Source of the DNA: Candidatus Acidiferrales bacterium
GTDB lineage: Bacteria > Acidobacteriota > Terriglobia > Acidiferrales > UBA7541
Assembly (NCBI GenBank): GCA_030038535.1
Contig: JASHSV010000070.1
Location: 1-34,598, forward strand
Length of the DNA: 34,598 nt
Reading direction: 5' to 3'
The notes beneath the pieces were generated by a model. That model had not been told where the DNA came from. It made no database searches and was given only the letters and a program-made list of their open reading frames with translations. Shown here piece by piece: positions 23,353 through 31,965 of the stretch (positions are counted from its first letter, which is position 1; each line of letters begins with the position of its first letter). The translations under genes and the position numbers were made by a program.

Positions 23353-23844
23353 ATGCGCCGCTACTCCCCAGCCTGGTGGGCGATGACGGTAGGACGGGTC
23401 ATCCTGGGGGGAGTCTTTTTGTACGCCGCGTACACAAAGCTGCGCACCTCGTTTCTCTTATTTGCGATGGCCATCGACGCCTACAAGGTGATGCCGGAGT
23501 GGATGGCCGTGGCCACGGCCCACGTTTTGCCCTGGGTCGAGCTGGCAGTAGGGGTGGCCTTGATCGCCGGAATCTGGCGTCGGCTGACCGCCACGGCCGC
23601 CACTGTGCTCCTCGCCGTGTTTTTTACCGCCATGGCTCACGCCTATCAGCCGGATTCCAAAGAGGGGCAGATTAGTTGCGGGTGCTTTGGGCTGGGGGAA
23701 CCGATTAGCGCAAAATCGCTGATGCGCGACGGCGCTCTTCTGGCGCTTTCCGTCGCATTGATGATTGCTGCGTACTATGTGGCACGGCGCCCGCGTCCCG
23801 CCAAACTGGCCGCGATGACCGCGGGTAACGAAGCCGCGCCGTGA
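23353..23844 (+). CDS. MauE/DoxX-like membrane protein
   Basis: The 163-aa protein has four predicted membrane helices (about residues 12-30, 50-72, 78-95 and 125-143). The conserved cysteine motif CGCFG sits in an extracytoplasmic-side loop ([16 protein letters not shown]). MauE-type proteins were first linked to methylamine dehydrogenase maturation, together with the thioredoxin-like MauD, and are thought to pass electrons or disulfides across the membrane. The immediately preceding DsbA-like gene is the probable partner. The ATG lies 2 bases after that gene's stop, with AGAGGT overlapping the end of it. No methylamine dehydrogenase genes are in the window, so a general disulfide role is inferred. 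Confidence 0.8.
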   Translation: MRRYSPAWWAMTVGRVILGGVFLYAAYTKLRTSFLLFAMAIDAYKVMPEWMAVATAHVLPWVELAVGVALIAGIWRRLTATAATVLLAVFFTAMAHAYQPDSKEGQISCGCFGLGEPISAKSLMRDGALLALSVALMIAAYYVARRPRPAKLAAMTAGNEAAP

Positions 23845-23851
23845 TCTCAAC

Positions 23852-24430
23852 ATGAAAACACTCGAAGAGTATCTGAAACTCGCGGAGGCGGCGCACGGAC
23901 ACTTGTGCGCGGGCCAGGTGCTGGGCGTGCGGCTGGCCATGCTCGGGATGCGCGAGCTCGGAATCGAAGACCCCATCCGAGAGCGCAAGCGGCTGGTGAC
24001 TTATGTGGAGATCGACCGCTGCGTGACAGACGCCGTCGCGCTCGTGGCCAATTGCCGGCTGGGCAAGCGCAGCCTGAAGTTCTTCGACTGGGGAAAAGTC
24101 GCGGCTACCTTCGTTGACTTGAACACGGGCAAAGGCGTGCGCGTGGCGGCAAGAGAGTCGTCGAAGCAGCTCGCCCGCGAGATGTTTCCGGAAATGGACA
24201 AGGACGCCGGACAGCAGAAGGCCTATGCAGTGCTGCCGGATGCGGAGTTGTTTGAAACGGCATGGTGCAAGGTCGATGTGCCTCCGGAGGATTTGCCAGG
24301 ATTCAAAGGCCCGCGCGTGGTGTGCGCGGCCTGCGGCGAAGGGATTAATTTCAAACGCGAAGTTGTCGTCGACGGCCGCACGCTATGCCGGGCGTGCGCC
24401 GGTGAGCGTTATTTCCGGCCGGAGAAGTAG
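23852..24430 (+). CDS. FmdE-family protein with C-terminal zinc finger
   Basis: The 192-aa protein opens with the FmdE hallmark [16 protein letters not shown] and has [10 protein letters not shown], the second Cys-containing family motif. It ends in a treble-clef/TraR-like zinc finger (CAAC...CRAC). FmdE was named from a formylmethanofuran dehydrogenase operon, but the family is common in non-methanogens and has been suggested to have a molybdenum-enzyme or metal-related role. Here it lies about 2.6 kb upstream of a molybdenum hydroxylase operon and 7 bases after the MauE-like gene. The link to molybdenum is inference from context. Confidence 0.85.
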   Translation: MKTLEEYLKLAEAAHGHLCAGQVLGVRLAMLGMRELGIEDPIRERKRLVTYVEIDRCVTDAVALVANCRLGKRSLKFFDWGKVAATFVDLNTGKGVRVAARESSKQLAREMFPEMDKDAGQQKAYAVLPDAELFETAWCKVDVPPEDLPGFKGPRVVCAACGEGINFKREVVVDGRTLCRACAGERYFRPEK

Positions 24431-24582
24431 GGACCACATTTCTCTGCCCGGGTGGCAAATTTCATGCACAACCAGCCGTCTCTCGGCCGACTGCAATGGG
24501 ACTAGGTCGGTTCGCCCGAAGACCGGTAGTTGTGCCGATTCCGGCCCGGGCTAAAATGCCGCGACGCAACGGAGGAGATCGC

Positions 24583-26805
24583 ATGTCCATGCCGGCAGGA
24601 CACGGGAAATTCGGGCGCGCAATTCTGGGGGCGGCAGCACTTGCCGCGATGGCTCTAGCCGCGCACCGGCTGCCTGCAGGTCCATCTCAGAAAGAATTGA
24701 CGGTCGAGGCCATCTTTGGGTCGCGAGCGCTGCTGGGATCGCAGTTCCGCGCGCTCGCATGGAGTCCCGACGGCGCGCTGCTCACTTTTTTCCAGGCCGG
24801 TTCGCAAGGGACCGAGCTGGCCGCCTGGGAAGCAAAGAAGGGCTCCCGGCGCGTACTGGTCGCTACCGAGCAACTCGACGAAATGCGCGCGGGCGAGCCG
24901 CAGCGCGTGAGCAATGCCACCGGTCTGGGACGGCATCCCGCGCCGCCCTATTTCTGGTCGCCGCGAGGCGATGCCATCCTGTTTGTCTCCGGCGGGAACC
25001 TCTACCTGTTCGACCTCCACTCCGGGAAATCGCGGCGCGTGCTGGCGGGCGAGGCGGAACTTACGGACGTGAAGTTTTCTCCAGACGGAAAGTGGGCGAG
25101 CTTTCTGCGTGAACACAACCTCTGGGTGGTGGAACTCGGAACCGGGCACGAGCAGCAGTTGACGCACGGAGGGAGCGAACTGCTCCGCGACGGGGAACTC
25201 GATTGGGTATATCCGGAGGAGTTGGAATTGTTGACCGCATACTGGTGGGCGCCGGATTCGAGCGCCGTGGCATTTTTGGAGATGGACGAAAGCAAAGTCA
25301 CTCGCTACCCGTTAGTGGATTATCTCGAACTCGAGGCGCCGATGGAGATGGAATCGTACCCGCAGGCAGGCGGGGCGAATCCTGTGGTGCGCGTGGGCGT
25401 GGCAAGCGTACTGAGCCGCCAGACGCAATGGATGGATACGGGCAGCGAGAAGGATGTTTACCTGCCGCGTGTGACCTGGATGCCGGATTCCAAACATCTC
25501 GTTATTCAACGGCTAAACCGCGCACAGAACCAGTTGGACCTCTTGGCAGCCGATGCGGCCACGGGCCGGACAACGACCTTGTTCCAGGAAAAAGACAAGT
25601 TCTGGGTCAACGTGGGGGACGATCCGATCTTCCTGGAGGGAGGAAAGACCTTCCTCTGGACGAGCGAGCGCGACGGCTTTCGTCATATTTATGTGTACTC
25701 GGCTGATGGGAAAATGCTGCGGCAGCTCACCCATGGAAATTGGGAAGTAACGGACGTGGTTGGCGTTGACGAGAAGGCCGGCGTGGCCTATTTCCTTTCC
25801 ACCGAAAAGACGCCGCTCGAACGGCAGCTCGACCGCGTGGCCCTGGCCGGCGGAGAAATTCAACAACTGACGCGCGAGGAGGGAACACACCACCTGGTGA
25901 TGGCGCCGGGAGCGGCGAATTTTCTGGACACTTTTTCGACCTCGCTCCAGCCGCCGCAGCAGGCGGTGCTCCGCGGAGACGGTACGCAGGCGGCCATGCT
26001 GAACGAAAATCACGTGGCAGCGCTCGCGGATTACAACCTCACCAAGCCTGCCTTCGGCGAGATTGCTGCCGCAGACGGTTCGAAGCTGCTCACGGAAACC
26101 ATACTTCCGCCGGGATTCACCCCGGAGAAAAAATATCCGGTGCTGGTGTACGTGTACGGCGGACCGGGAGTGCAGGTAGTGGCGAATGCCTGGGGAGGCT
26201 CGCGCCTGCTTTGGCTCGAAATGATGGCGCAAAAGGGGTACATCATTTTCACTCTAGATAATCGCGGTGGTGCAAACCGCGGTCACGCATTCGAGACGCC
26301 GATTTATCATCATCTGGGGGAAACAGAATTGAAGGATCAAATCGCAGGCATCCGTTTTCTGCGATCCAAGCCCTATGTGGATGCGGCCCGCATCGGAATT
26401 ACGGGCTGGAGCTACGGCGGCTACATGACCTGCATGGCCATGCTCGAGGCCCCCGAAGTGTTCAAAGCGGGGTTCGCCGGCGCGCCGGTCACGGACTGGC
26501 GGCAGTACGACACGATTTACACCGAGCGCTACATGGGGCTGCCGCAAGAAAACGCGGAAGGATACCGCGTCTCGTCGCCGGTCGCGCATGCAGATGGTCT
26601 CCAGGGCAAACTGCTCGTGGCACAAGCCACCGGCGACGACAACGTGCACTTCGCGAATACGCTGGAGCTGCAGGAGGCGTTGGTGGACGCCGGCCGGTAC
26701 GCGGAGTTTGCGATTTATCCAGGGCGCGGACATGGAATTTCGGATGCGGCCGCGCAGGTGCAGTTGTGGACGCGCGTGACCCAGTTTTTTCTGGATAACC
26801 TCTGA
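24583..26805 (+). CDS. secreted S9B dipeptidyl-peptidase IV-type serine peptidase
   Basis: The 740-aa protein has an N-terminal hydrophobic export signal (FGRAILGAAALAAMALAAH), a DPP4-type beta-propeller and an alpha/beta hydrolase domain. Catalytic residues are Ser610 in GWSYGGYM, Asp685 in GDDNVHF, and His717 in GRGHGI. The paired glutamates that hold the substrate amino terminus in DPP4 are present (DWVYPEE, Glu212-Glu213), which supports removal of N-terminal dipeptides. The ATG at 24583 has GGAGGAG 5 bases upstream; the ORF-track start at 24496 is earlier and lacks one. It is on its own strand-wise, 150 bp after the FmdE-family gene. Roles in amino-acid scavenging from peptides are typical of the family. 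Confidence 0.95.
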   Translation: MSMPAGHGKFGRAILGAAALAAMALAAHRLPAGPSQKELTVEAIFGSRALLGSQFRALAWSPDGALLTFFQAGSQGTELAAWEAKKGSRRVLVATEQLDEMRAGEPQRVSNATGLGRHPAPPYFWSPRGDAILFVSGGNLYLFDLHSGKSRRVLAGEAELTDVKFSPDGKWASFLREHNLWVVELGTGHEQQLTHGGSELLRDGELDWVYPEELELLTAYWWAPDSSAVAFLEMDESKVTRYPLVDYLELEAPMEMESYPQAGGANPVVRVGVASVLSRQTQWMDTGSEKDVYLPRVTWMPDSKHLVIQRLNRAQNQLDLLAADAATGRTTTLFQEKDKFWVNVGDDPIFLEGGKTFLWTSERDGFRHIYVYSADGKMLRQLTHGNWEVTDVVGVDEKAGVAYFLSTEKTPLERQLDRVALAGGEIQQLTREEGTHHLVMAPGAANFLDTFSTSLQPPQQAVLRGDGTQAAMLNENHVAALADYNLTKPAFGEIAAADGSKLLTETILPPGFTPEKKYPVLVYVYGGPGVQVVANAWGGSRLLWLEMMAQKGYIIFTLDNRGGANRGHAFETPIYHHLGETELKDQIAGIRFLRSKPYVDAARIGITGWSYGGYMTCMAMLEAPEVFKAGFAGAPVTDWRQYDTIYTERYMGLPQENAEGYRVSSPVAHADGLQGKLLVAQATGDDNVHFANTLELQEALVDAGRYAEFAIYPGRGHGISDAAAQVQLWTRVTQFFLDNL

Positions 26806-26972
26806 GAGTAATCCGCCGGCCCGTTGATACGGCGTCGGCGCTGGATGGAGCTCTCTCCGGTAACGGACGCGCCGCTGCAGACGTCCGAAGGAAAGTGGCC
26901 TGCTGACGGCCGCGATTGCGGCACTTGCGTCCCTGGAGTAGGATGGGGACTCTTCTGGACGCTGCTGAGGGG

Positions 26973-26978
26973 CATAAT
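26973..26978 (+). promoter_or_regulatory. possible -10 box for the molybdenum hydroxylase operon
   Basis: CATAAT occurs about 70 bases before the first gene of the operon in a 240-bp gap that otherwise holds nothing recognisable. No good -35 lies at 16-18 bp, so this is weak. Confidence 0.2.
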
Positions 26979-27046
26979 GATTTGCAGTGATTCTCTCCGC
27001 CCTCTTTTCCGCCAACCCTTACTGATGATTTCGTGGAGGTGTGTCG

Positions 27047-27736
27047 ATGAGCGATGAGCGCGATCCCGCTTCGCGGGACCCTCTAGGAGGCACCAGTTCG
27101 CCGCCGGAGATAGAGGAGCGCGAAGACGCAAAAGGTTTTTCGCGTCGTTCGTTCCTGAAGGGCGCGGGAATCACCGTCTCTGCGGGAGTAATCGCCGCGG
27201 AGGGGCTGCTCGAGACGGCCACGGCCACCGCTGCGGATTCGAAAGTGGTGGGTCCGGGGCCGGTCGCCATTACGTTGAAGATTAATGGCAAAGAGCATTC
27301 GCTCGAAGTGGAGCCGCGGGTCACGCTGCTCGACGCGCTTCGCGACCGTCTCGACATCACCGGCGCAAAGAAGGTATGCGATCGCGGCACCTGCGGAGCG
27401 TGCACGGTGATGATGGGCGGCAAAGCCGTGTATTCGTGCAGCGTGCTGGCCATCGCGGCCCAAAATTCCGAGATCACCACCATCGAGGGCCTGGCGGCCG
27501 AGGGGCAGCTCTCGCCGGTATCGGAGGCCTTCGTCGAGCACGACGCGCAGCAGTGTGGATTCTGCACTCCGGGGTTTGTAATGGCCGTGACGGCCTACCT
27601 GAAACAGCATCCCAATCCGACCTATGAAGAAGTCACCCAAGGTCTGGGCGGGAATCTGTGTCGCTGCGGAACCTACATGGGCGTCCGCGAGGCGGCGCTC
27701 GATGCCGCGAAGCGGTTGAGCGGCGGGAGGGCGTGA
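27047..27736 (+). CDS. Tat-exported 2Fe-2S subunit of a molybdenum hydroxylase (PaoA-like)
   Basis: The 229-aa small subunit begins with a twin-arginine signal (SRRSFLKGAG, Arg33-Arg34, then a hydrophobic segment), so the complex is probably exported folded. Two 2Fe-2S clusters follow: a plant-ferredoxin-like one (Cys111, 116, 119, 131 in CDRGTCGAC...C) and the helical one (Cys170, 173, 205, 207 in CGFC...CRC). It passes electrons between the Moco and FAD subunits, as in the E. coli periplasmic aldehyde oxidoreductase PaoABC, whose small subunit is, as I recall, of the same size and also Tat-tagged. The ATG at 27047 follows GGAGG by 7 bases; the GTG at 27041 is rejected. Its TGA overlaps the ATG of the large subunit. 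Confidence 0.93.
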   Translation: MSDERDPASRDPLGGTSSPPEIEEREDAKGFSRRSFLKGAGITVSAGVIAAEGLLETATATAADSKVVGPGPVAITLKINGKEHSLEVEPRVTLLDALRDRLDITGAKKVCDRGTCGACTVMMGGKAVYSCSVLAIAAQNSEITTIEGLAAEGQLSPVSEAFVEHDAQQCGFCTPGFVMAVTAYLKQHPNPTYEEVTQGLGGNLCRCGTYMGVREAALDAAKRLSGGRA

Positions 27737-29871
27737 TGGCGGACTATCACTGGCCACCGGCTGACAAGCGTTTCCTGATTGGAAAATCGTTCACGCGCCT
27801 CGACGGGCCCGCCAAATCCTCCGGGCGCGCGAAGTATGCGTACGACATCAACCGTCGCGGCATGCTGTACGGGAAGATGGTGCTCTCGCCGCACGCGCAC
27901 GCGAAGGTAAAGAGCATCGACACGGCGGCGGCAGAGAGGATGCCGGGCGTTCGCGCCGTCCTGGTCATGTTCGAACCCGGAAAGGAAGTGCTCTGGGCCG
28001 GGCAGGAGATTGTGGCGCTTGCAGCGGACACGGAAGACCAGGCGCGCGATGCGGCGCGAGCAGTGAAAATTGACTACGAAGTTCTGCCGCACCTGGTGAG
28101 CGATGTGACCCCGGAAAAAGCGGGCGCGGGACGCACCTCGGCGGGCTCGGAAGCGAAGGAAGGCGATCCCGACGCGGCGATGGCTGCGGCCGATGTCAAG
28201 GTCGAAGGAACATACGGCGCGGGCATCATCACGCATTGCTGCCTGGAAGCCCACGGCCAGGTCACGGAGTGGGAGGCCGACAAGCTGACCATGTGGGCCT
28301 CGTCGCAAAACGTCACCGGAATCGCCGGAGAGATGAGCAAGGCGCTTTCGATCCCGGCGTCCAACGTGCGGACCATCACGCAGTACATGGGTGGCGGATT
28401 CGGGAGCAAATTTGGAGCCGACCCCTGGGGGCCCGCGTGCGCGAATCTCTCGAAGAAGGCCGGGCGCCCCGTAAAGATGATGCTCGAGCGTGATCAGGAG
28501 CTGATCGAAGCTGGGGCGCGCCCCTCCATCTACGCGAAGGTGCGCCTGGGCGCCAAGAAAGACGGCACGCTCGTGGCCTGGGATTCGGAGTCATGGGGCA
28601 CCTCCGGTCCTCAGGGCGGGGGAAATCCGCCGATCCCCTACGTGATGCGCGCGCCCAACCGGCGGACCAAGCACACGGCGGTGCTCACCAACACCGGGCC
28701 GGGCCGCGCCTGGCGCGCGCCGAATCACCCCCAAAGTTGCGTGATCACCATGTGCGCCCTCGACGATCTGGCCGCGGCAATTCCCATGGACCCGCTCGAC
28801 TTCTTCTTGAAGAACATCGAGTTCACCGGCGAGCGCGGAAAGTCGTACCACGAGGAGCTGCTGAAAGCCGCGGACATGATCGAGTGGAAGAAGAAGTGGC
28901 GTCCGCGCAGTACGCAGGACTCCGGTCCGGTAAAGCGCGGGCTCGGGCTCTCCATCCATACCTGGGGCGGCGGAGGACATCAGAGCAACGCGACCTGCAC
29001 GATCCATCCCGATGGATCGGTGGAAATCAATATCGGCAGCCAGGATCTGGGCACCGGAACGCGTACCATCATCGCGCTCGTCGCGGGAGAAACATTCGGC
29101 CTGCCCCTTTCAGCCATTACGGTGAACATCGGCGATAGCCGCTATCCGGCATCGGGAGCATCGGGCGGTTCGACCACGGTAGGAGGCGTGAGCGCTTCGA
29201 CGCGGCGCGCCGCCACGAACGCGTTGAACGAGTTGCTGGCAAAAGTAGCGCCCTATCTGGATGCCAAGCCGGACGACCTGGAAGCGGCGGAGGGAATGGT
29301 TCGTGTGGCGCAGAATCCCGGTCGGGCCATGACCTGGAGTCAGGCGTGCGCGAAACTCGGCGCCGCGCCGATTTCCGCCGCGGGCCAGCGCTCGCTCGAC
29401 CTGATCTCCAGCGGCGTGGGCGGCGCGCAAATGGCGGAAGTGACCGTGGACACGGAGACCGGCATCGTGCACATCGAAGAAATCGTGGCCGTGCAGGATT
29501 GCGGCCTCGTGCTCAACCAGAAAACTGCGGAGAGCCAGGTGTTCGGCGCGCTCATCATGGGTGTTACCTATGCGTTGTATGAAGAAAAGCTGATGGACGA
29601 GCAGACCGGCCTCTGCCTGAATCCCGATATGGAGTTCTACAAGCTCGCCGGGCTCGCCGACATCGGAAAGTTCCGCGTGCACATGATGACCGGCCCGGGC
29701 TACGACGAACGCGGCGTGATCGGACTGGGCGAGCCTCCGGTGGTCTCGCCAGGTGCGGCGATTTCAAACGCCGTTGCCAATGCCATTGGCGTCCGCGTGC
29801 CCACGATACCGATTACACCGGCTAAGGTGCTGGCGGCCCTGGAAGGCGCAGCCAGCACGGGGAGGGCGTGA
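27736..29871 (+). CDS. molybdopterin-binding large subunit of a molybdenum hydroxylase (xanthine dehydrogenase / PaoC family)
   Basis: The 711-aa catalytic subunit carries the molybdopterin-binding landmarks MGGGFGSKFG, the GRAWRAPNHPQ block near the active-site Arg, the TVGGVSAST region and the terminal GLGEPPVVSPGAAISNA, where Glu is the expected catalytic base. These enzymes hydroxylate aldehydes, purines or aromatic heterocycles using water. The substrate cannot be told from sequence. It has no signal peptide and would hitch-hike on the Tat signal of the small subunit. The ATG at 27736 overlaps the upstream TGA by one base; the ORF-track start 27658 is inside the previous gene. The next gene starts 1 base after its stop. 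Confidence 0.95.
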   Translation: MADYHWPPADKRFLIGKSFTRLDGPAKSSGRAKYAYDINRRGMLYGKMVLSPHAHAKVKSIDTAAAERMPGVRAVLVMFEPGKEVLWAGQEIVALAADTEDQARDAARAVKIDYEVLPHLVSDVTPEKAGAGRTSAGSEAKEGDPDAAMAAADVKVEGTYGAGIITHCCLEAHGQVTEWEADKLTMWASSQNVTGIAGEMSKALSIPASNVRTITQYMGGGFGSKFGADPWGPACANLSKKAGRPVKMMLERDQELIEAGARPSIYAKVRLGAKKDGTLVAWDSESWGTSGPQGGGNPPIPYVMRAPNRRTKHTAVLTNTGPGRAWRAPNHPQSCVITMCALDDLAAAIPMDPLDFFLKNIEFTGERGKSYHEELLKAADMIEWKKKWRPRSTQDSGPVKRGLGLSIHTWGGGGHQSNATCTIHPDGSVEINIGSQDLGTGTRTIIALVAGETFGLPLSAITVNIGDSRYPASGASGGSTTVGGVSASTRRAATNALNELLAKVAPYLDAKPDDLEAAEGMVRVAQNPGRAMTWSQACAKLGAAPISAAGQRSLDLISSGVGGAQMAEVTVDTETGIVHIEEIVAVQDCGLVLNQKTAESQVFGALIMGVTYALYEEKLMDEQTGLCLNPDMEFYKLAGLADIGKFRVHMMTGPGYDERGVIGLGEPPVVSPGAAISNAVANAIGVRVPTIPITPAKVLAALEGAASTGRA

Positions 29872-29872
29872 G

Positions 29873-30856
29873 ATGGAAGCCTTTGCCTACGCGCGTCCCA
29901 CATCACAGAAAGAAGCGCTCGCGTCCCTCGGCGGGAGCTTCGAGGAATCCGCCGTCCTGGCTGGCGGCACGGATCTGCTGAGCCTGATGAAAAATTACGT
30001 GGTCACTCCGAAGCGCCTGGTCGACATCCGCGGCGTCAAAGAGTTCGGAGGGATTACGCGCGGCGCCGGCGGTGTGCGCATCGGCGCTACCGTCACTCTC
30101 CAAGAGCTTGCGGACGACGCCGGACTGCGCAAAGATTTCCCCGGTATCGTCGCCGCGGCGGCTGCGGTGCCCAGCATGCAGATTCGCAATATGGGGACGG
30201 TGGCCGGTGATCTTTGCCAACGTCCGCGCTGCTGGTATTTCCGGAACGGGTTTGGCCTTCTGGCTCACGACCCGAAAGGAAAGCCCCTCGTGCCGGGCGG
30301 CGACAATCGTTACCACGCCATCCTGGGCAACGAAGGGCCGGCCTATTTCGTGAATCCGTCCAGCCTGGCCCCTATGTTGATCGCTCTCGGTGCGGCGATC
30401 GAGATTGCCGGAGGCGCCGCAACGCGGAAGCTGGAGCTCGACAAATTCTTCCGCGCGCCCCACGGCGAGAATCAGCGGGAGTACACACTCGCGCCCAACG
30501 AGATCGTGACTGCCGTGCTCATCCCTGAGGGCGCAGCCAACTGGAAGACCGCGACCTACGAGGTTCGCGAGAAGCAGGCTCTCGATTGGCCTCTGGCGAC
30601 AGCGTCGGTAGCACTGAGAATTGACGGCGGCACGGTGCGCGAGGCGCGCCTCATGATGGGCCATGTGGCTCCCGTGCCTTGGCGCGCGCAGGAGGCGGAA
30701 CGCGTGCTCGCAGGAAAGGCGCCCGATGCGGAAAGTGCAGCGAAGGCGGGAGAGGCGGCCGTGCGCGGCGCACACCCGTTGAGCGGGAATAAATACAAGG
30801 TTCAGCTCGCCCGTGTGGCTGTCAAGCGGGCCATTCTCGAGGCGGGGAGGGCGTAG
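29873..30856 (+). CDS. FAD-binding medium subunit of the molybdenum hydroxylase (PaoB/XdhB-like)
   Basis: The 327-aa subunit accepts electrons from the Fe-S subunit. The FAD pyrophosphate motifs are AGGTDLLSLMK and IRNMGTVAGDL. The following loop has QRPRCWYFRNGF, typical of members with an extra 4Fe-4S cluster, but only Cys115 and Cys120 are present. The remaining cysteines expected in the next 40 residues are replaced (GLLAHDPKGKPLVPGGDNRYHAI), so the cluster is probably missing. The CO-dehydrogenase-flavoprotein-like C-terminal domain follows (DWPLATASVALR). ATG at 29873 has GGGGAGGGCG upstream. Order in the operon is small-large-medium. Confidence 0.93.
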   Translation: MEAFAYARPTSQKEALASLGGSFEESAVLAGGTDLLSLMKNYVVTPKRLVDIRGVKEFGGITRGAGGVRIGATVTLQELADDAGLRKDFPGIVAAAAAVPSMQIRNMGTVAGDLCQRPRCWYFRNGFGLLAHDPKGKPLVPGGDNRYHAILGNEGPAYFVNPSSLAPMLIALGAAIEIAGGAATRKLELDKFFRAPHGENQREYTLAPNEIVTAVLIPEGAANWKTATYEVREKQALDWPLATASVALRIDGGTVREARLMMGHVAPVPWRAQEAERVLAGKAPDAESAAKAGEAAVRGAHPLSGNKYKVQLARVAVKRAILEAGRA

Positions 30857-30858
30857 CC

Positions 30859-31083
30859 ATGGCGCTCGTTCCGAAATTGATTGCGCAACGCGAGGTGTGC
30901 TGCTGCCTCCGCGCCAAGACGATGTTCTACGACACGGCGGACCACGAGCATCCCGAGTCGCTCGAAGCCCAGAAGGCCGGGCCGTTTTGGTGCGCCATCA
31001 CGCAATCGCTCATCGGCCCGGATGGCAAGATCGCGGGCCTCGACCTTTGCCGCGAGGGCCGCGGCTGCTGCCGCATGGAATGA
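30859..31083 (+). CDS. 74-aa cysteine-rich protein, last gene of the molybdenum hydroxylase operon
   Basis: I do not recognise a named family. The 74-aa protein has seven cysteines (CCC at 14-16, one in FWCAIT, one in DLCREG, and CC near the end) and a central IGPDGKIAGLD block. It has no signal peptide. It starts 2 bases after the medium-subunit stop, with the same GGGGAGGGCG ribosome site as the other genes of the operon, so it is very probably translated together with the enzyme. A metal-binding, Fe-S or cofactor-insertion helper is possible but unproven. The overlapping ORFs of 109 and 123 aa in other frames are shadows. Confidence 0.7.
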   Translation: MALVPKLIAQREVCCCLRAKTMFYDTADHEHPESLEAQKAGPFWCAITQSLIGPDGKIAGLDLCREGRGCCRME

Positions 31084-31087
31084 AACC

Positions 31088-31106
31088 GGCCGTGAAGGCA
31101 CCGGCC
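31088..31106 (+). terminator. possible hairpin after the molybdenum hydroxylase operon
   Basis: GGCCG and CGGCC flank a 9-base loop 4 bases after the stop of the 74-aa gene. No T-tract follows; low confidence. Confidence 0.25.
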
Positions 31107-31178
31107 CTTCGCCAACGCCTTGCCGGACGCAGCGGTTGGTAGCAGAATGTCATCTAATTGTTTCAGGGAGGCGGAAAG

Positions 31179-31859
31179 ATGAAATCTGGGTTGTTCATTG
31201 TCGCTGCTCTTCTTATCCTCGCGGGACCGGCGCTGGCCGCGGCTCCTGCTGACACGGGCGTTACAACCATATCCGGCGATTACGCCGAGTTTCGCACAGC
31301 CGACGTCTACACCGGCCCCTGCTTCGCCAATGGCGAAGTCGGGCTGACCGGCGACGAGGCCGTGCTCGCCTGGCACATCCAGGCGGGAAGTTGGGAAGCC
31401 GTAAAGCTCGACGGGCTGAGCGTAATCGCCGTCGTGCGTGCTAGCGCAACTCTGGGCAATCCGTACACGAACCCGCTTCCGGCTCGCGCGGTCATGATCG
31501 TGGATTCGCGCGCAACGGCCGAGCAGCGCGGTGCGCTGGTGCGGTTCGCCCAGGCCCAGGCCGGACCGCTGCTGGCTACGGTCGTCGCCGTTGAGTCCAG
31601 CCCCATCGCATTCGAGCTGGGCGCTCAGCACGGAACTGTGAGTGTCACTGCCAACATCGTGAAAATCTCGACCCGCCCGGTCATGTCGAGCGATGAGATT
31701 TGTCACAACGAAGATGTCTTCTACCCGCCGCTCGCGGCGCACCTCACCCATGCGATGCCTGCTGTCACGCTCCAAGGCAGCTACCAGGGCAATCATCTGG
31801 GCAAGACGTGGAAGGATGCAGGACGGCGCGGCGCATTCGTCGGACACTTCGCGGCGTAG
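31179..31859 (+). CDS. secreted DUF1326-like protein
   Basis: The 226-aa protein has a clear Sec signal (MKSGLFIVAALLILAGPALA). The mature part starts with ISGDYAEFRTADVYTGPC, a pattern that recalls DUF1326 domains, whose usual cysteine-rich opening is here reduced to one Cys (another occurs in DEICHNED). LDGLSVIAVVRAS and RATAEQRGALVRF are further family-like blocks. I place it there by resemblance only. The function of DUF1326 is unknown. ATG at 31179 has GGGAGG 8 bases upstream; the ORF-track start at 31158 is a TTG. It lies 95 bp after the molybdenum hydroxylase operon on the same strand. Confidence 0.7.
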   Translation: MKSGLFIVAALLILAGPALAAAPADTGVTTISGDYAEFRTADVYTGPCFANGEVGLTGDEAVLAWHIQAGSWEAVKLDGLSVIAVVRASATLGNPYTNPLPARAVMIVDSRATAEQRGALVRFAQAQAGPLLATVVAVESSPIAFELGAQHGTVSVTANIVKISTRPVMSSDEICHNEDVFYPPLAAHLTHAMPAVTLQGSYQGNHLGKTWKDAGRRGAFVGHFAA

Positions 31860-31965
31860 AATTCCCGTCGCACGATAGATTGTTCGCGCAGAAATAGAAC
31901 CGGGGGCGGGCCTGCCTGTCGGCCCTGCTATTTGTGACGCAAACCTCCGAGAGACGGCCTGTACC

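Noticed and set aside
23852-24430. FmdE-family protein as evidence of methanogenesis genes
   Set aside because: The family is widespread in non-methanogens, and no formylmethanofuran dehydrogenase subunit is in the window.
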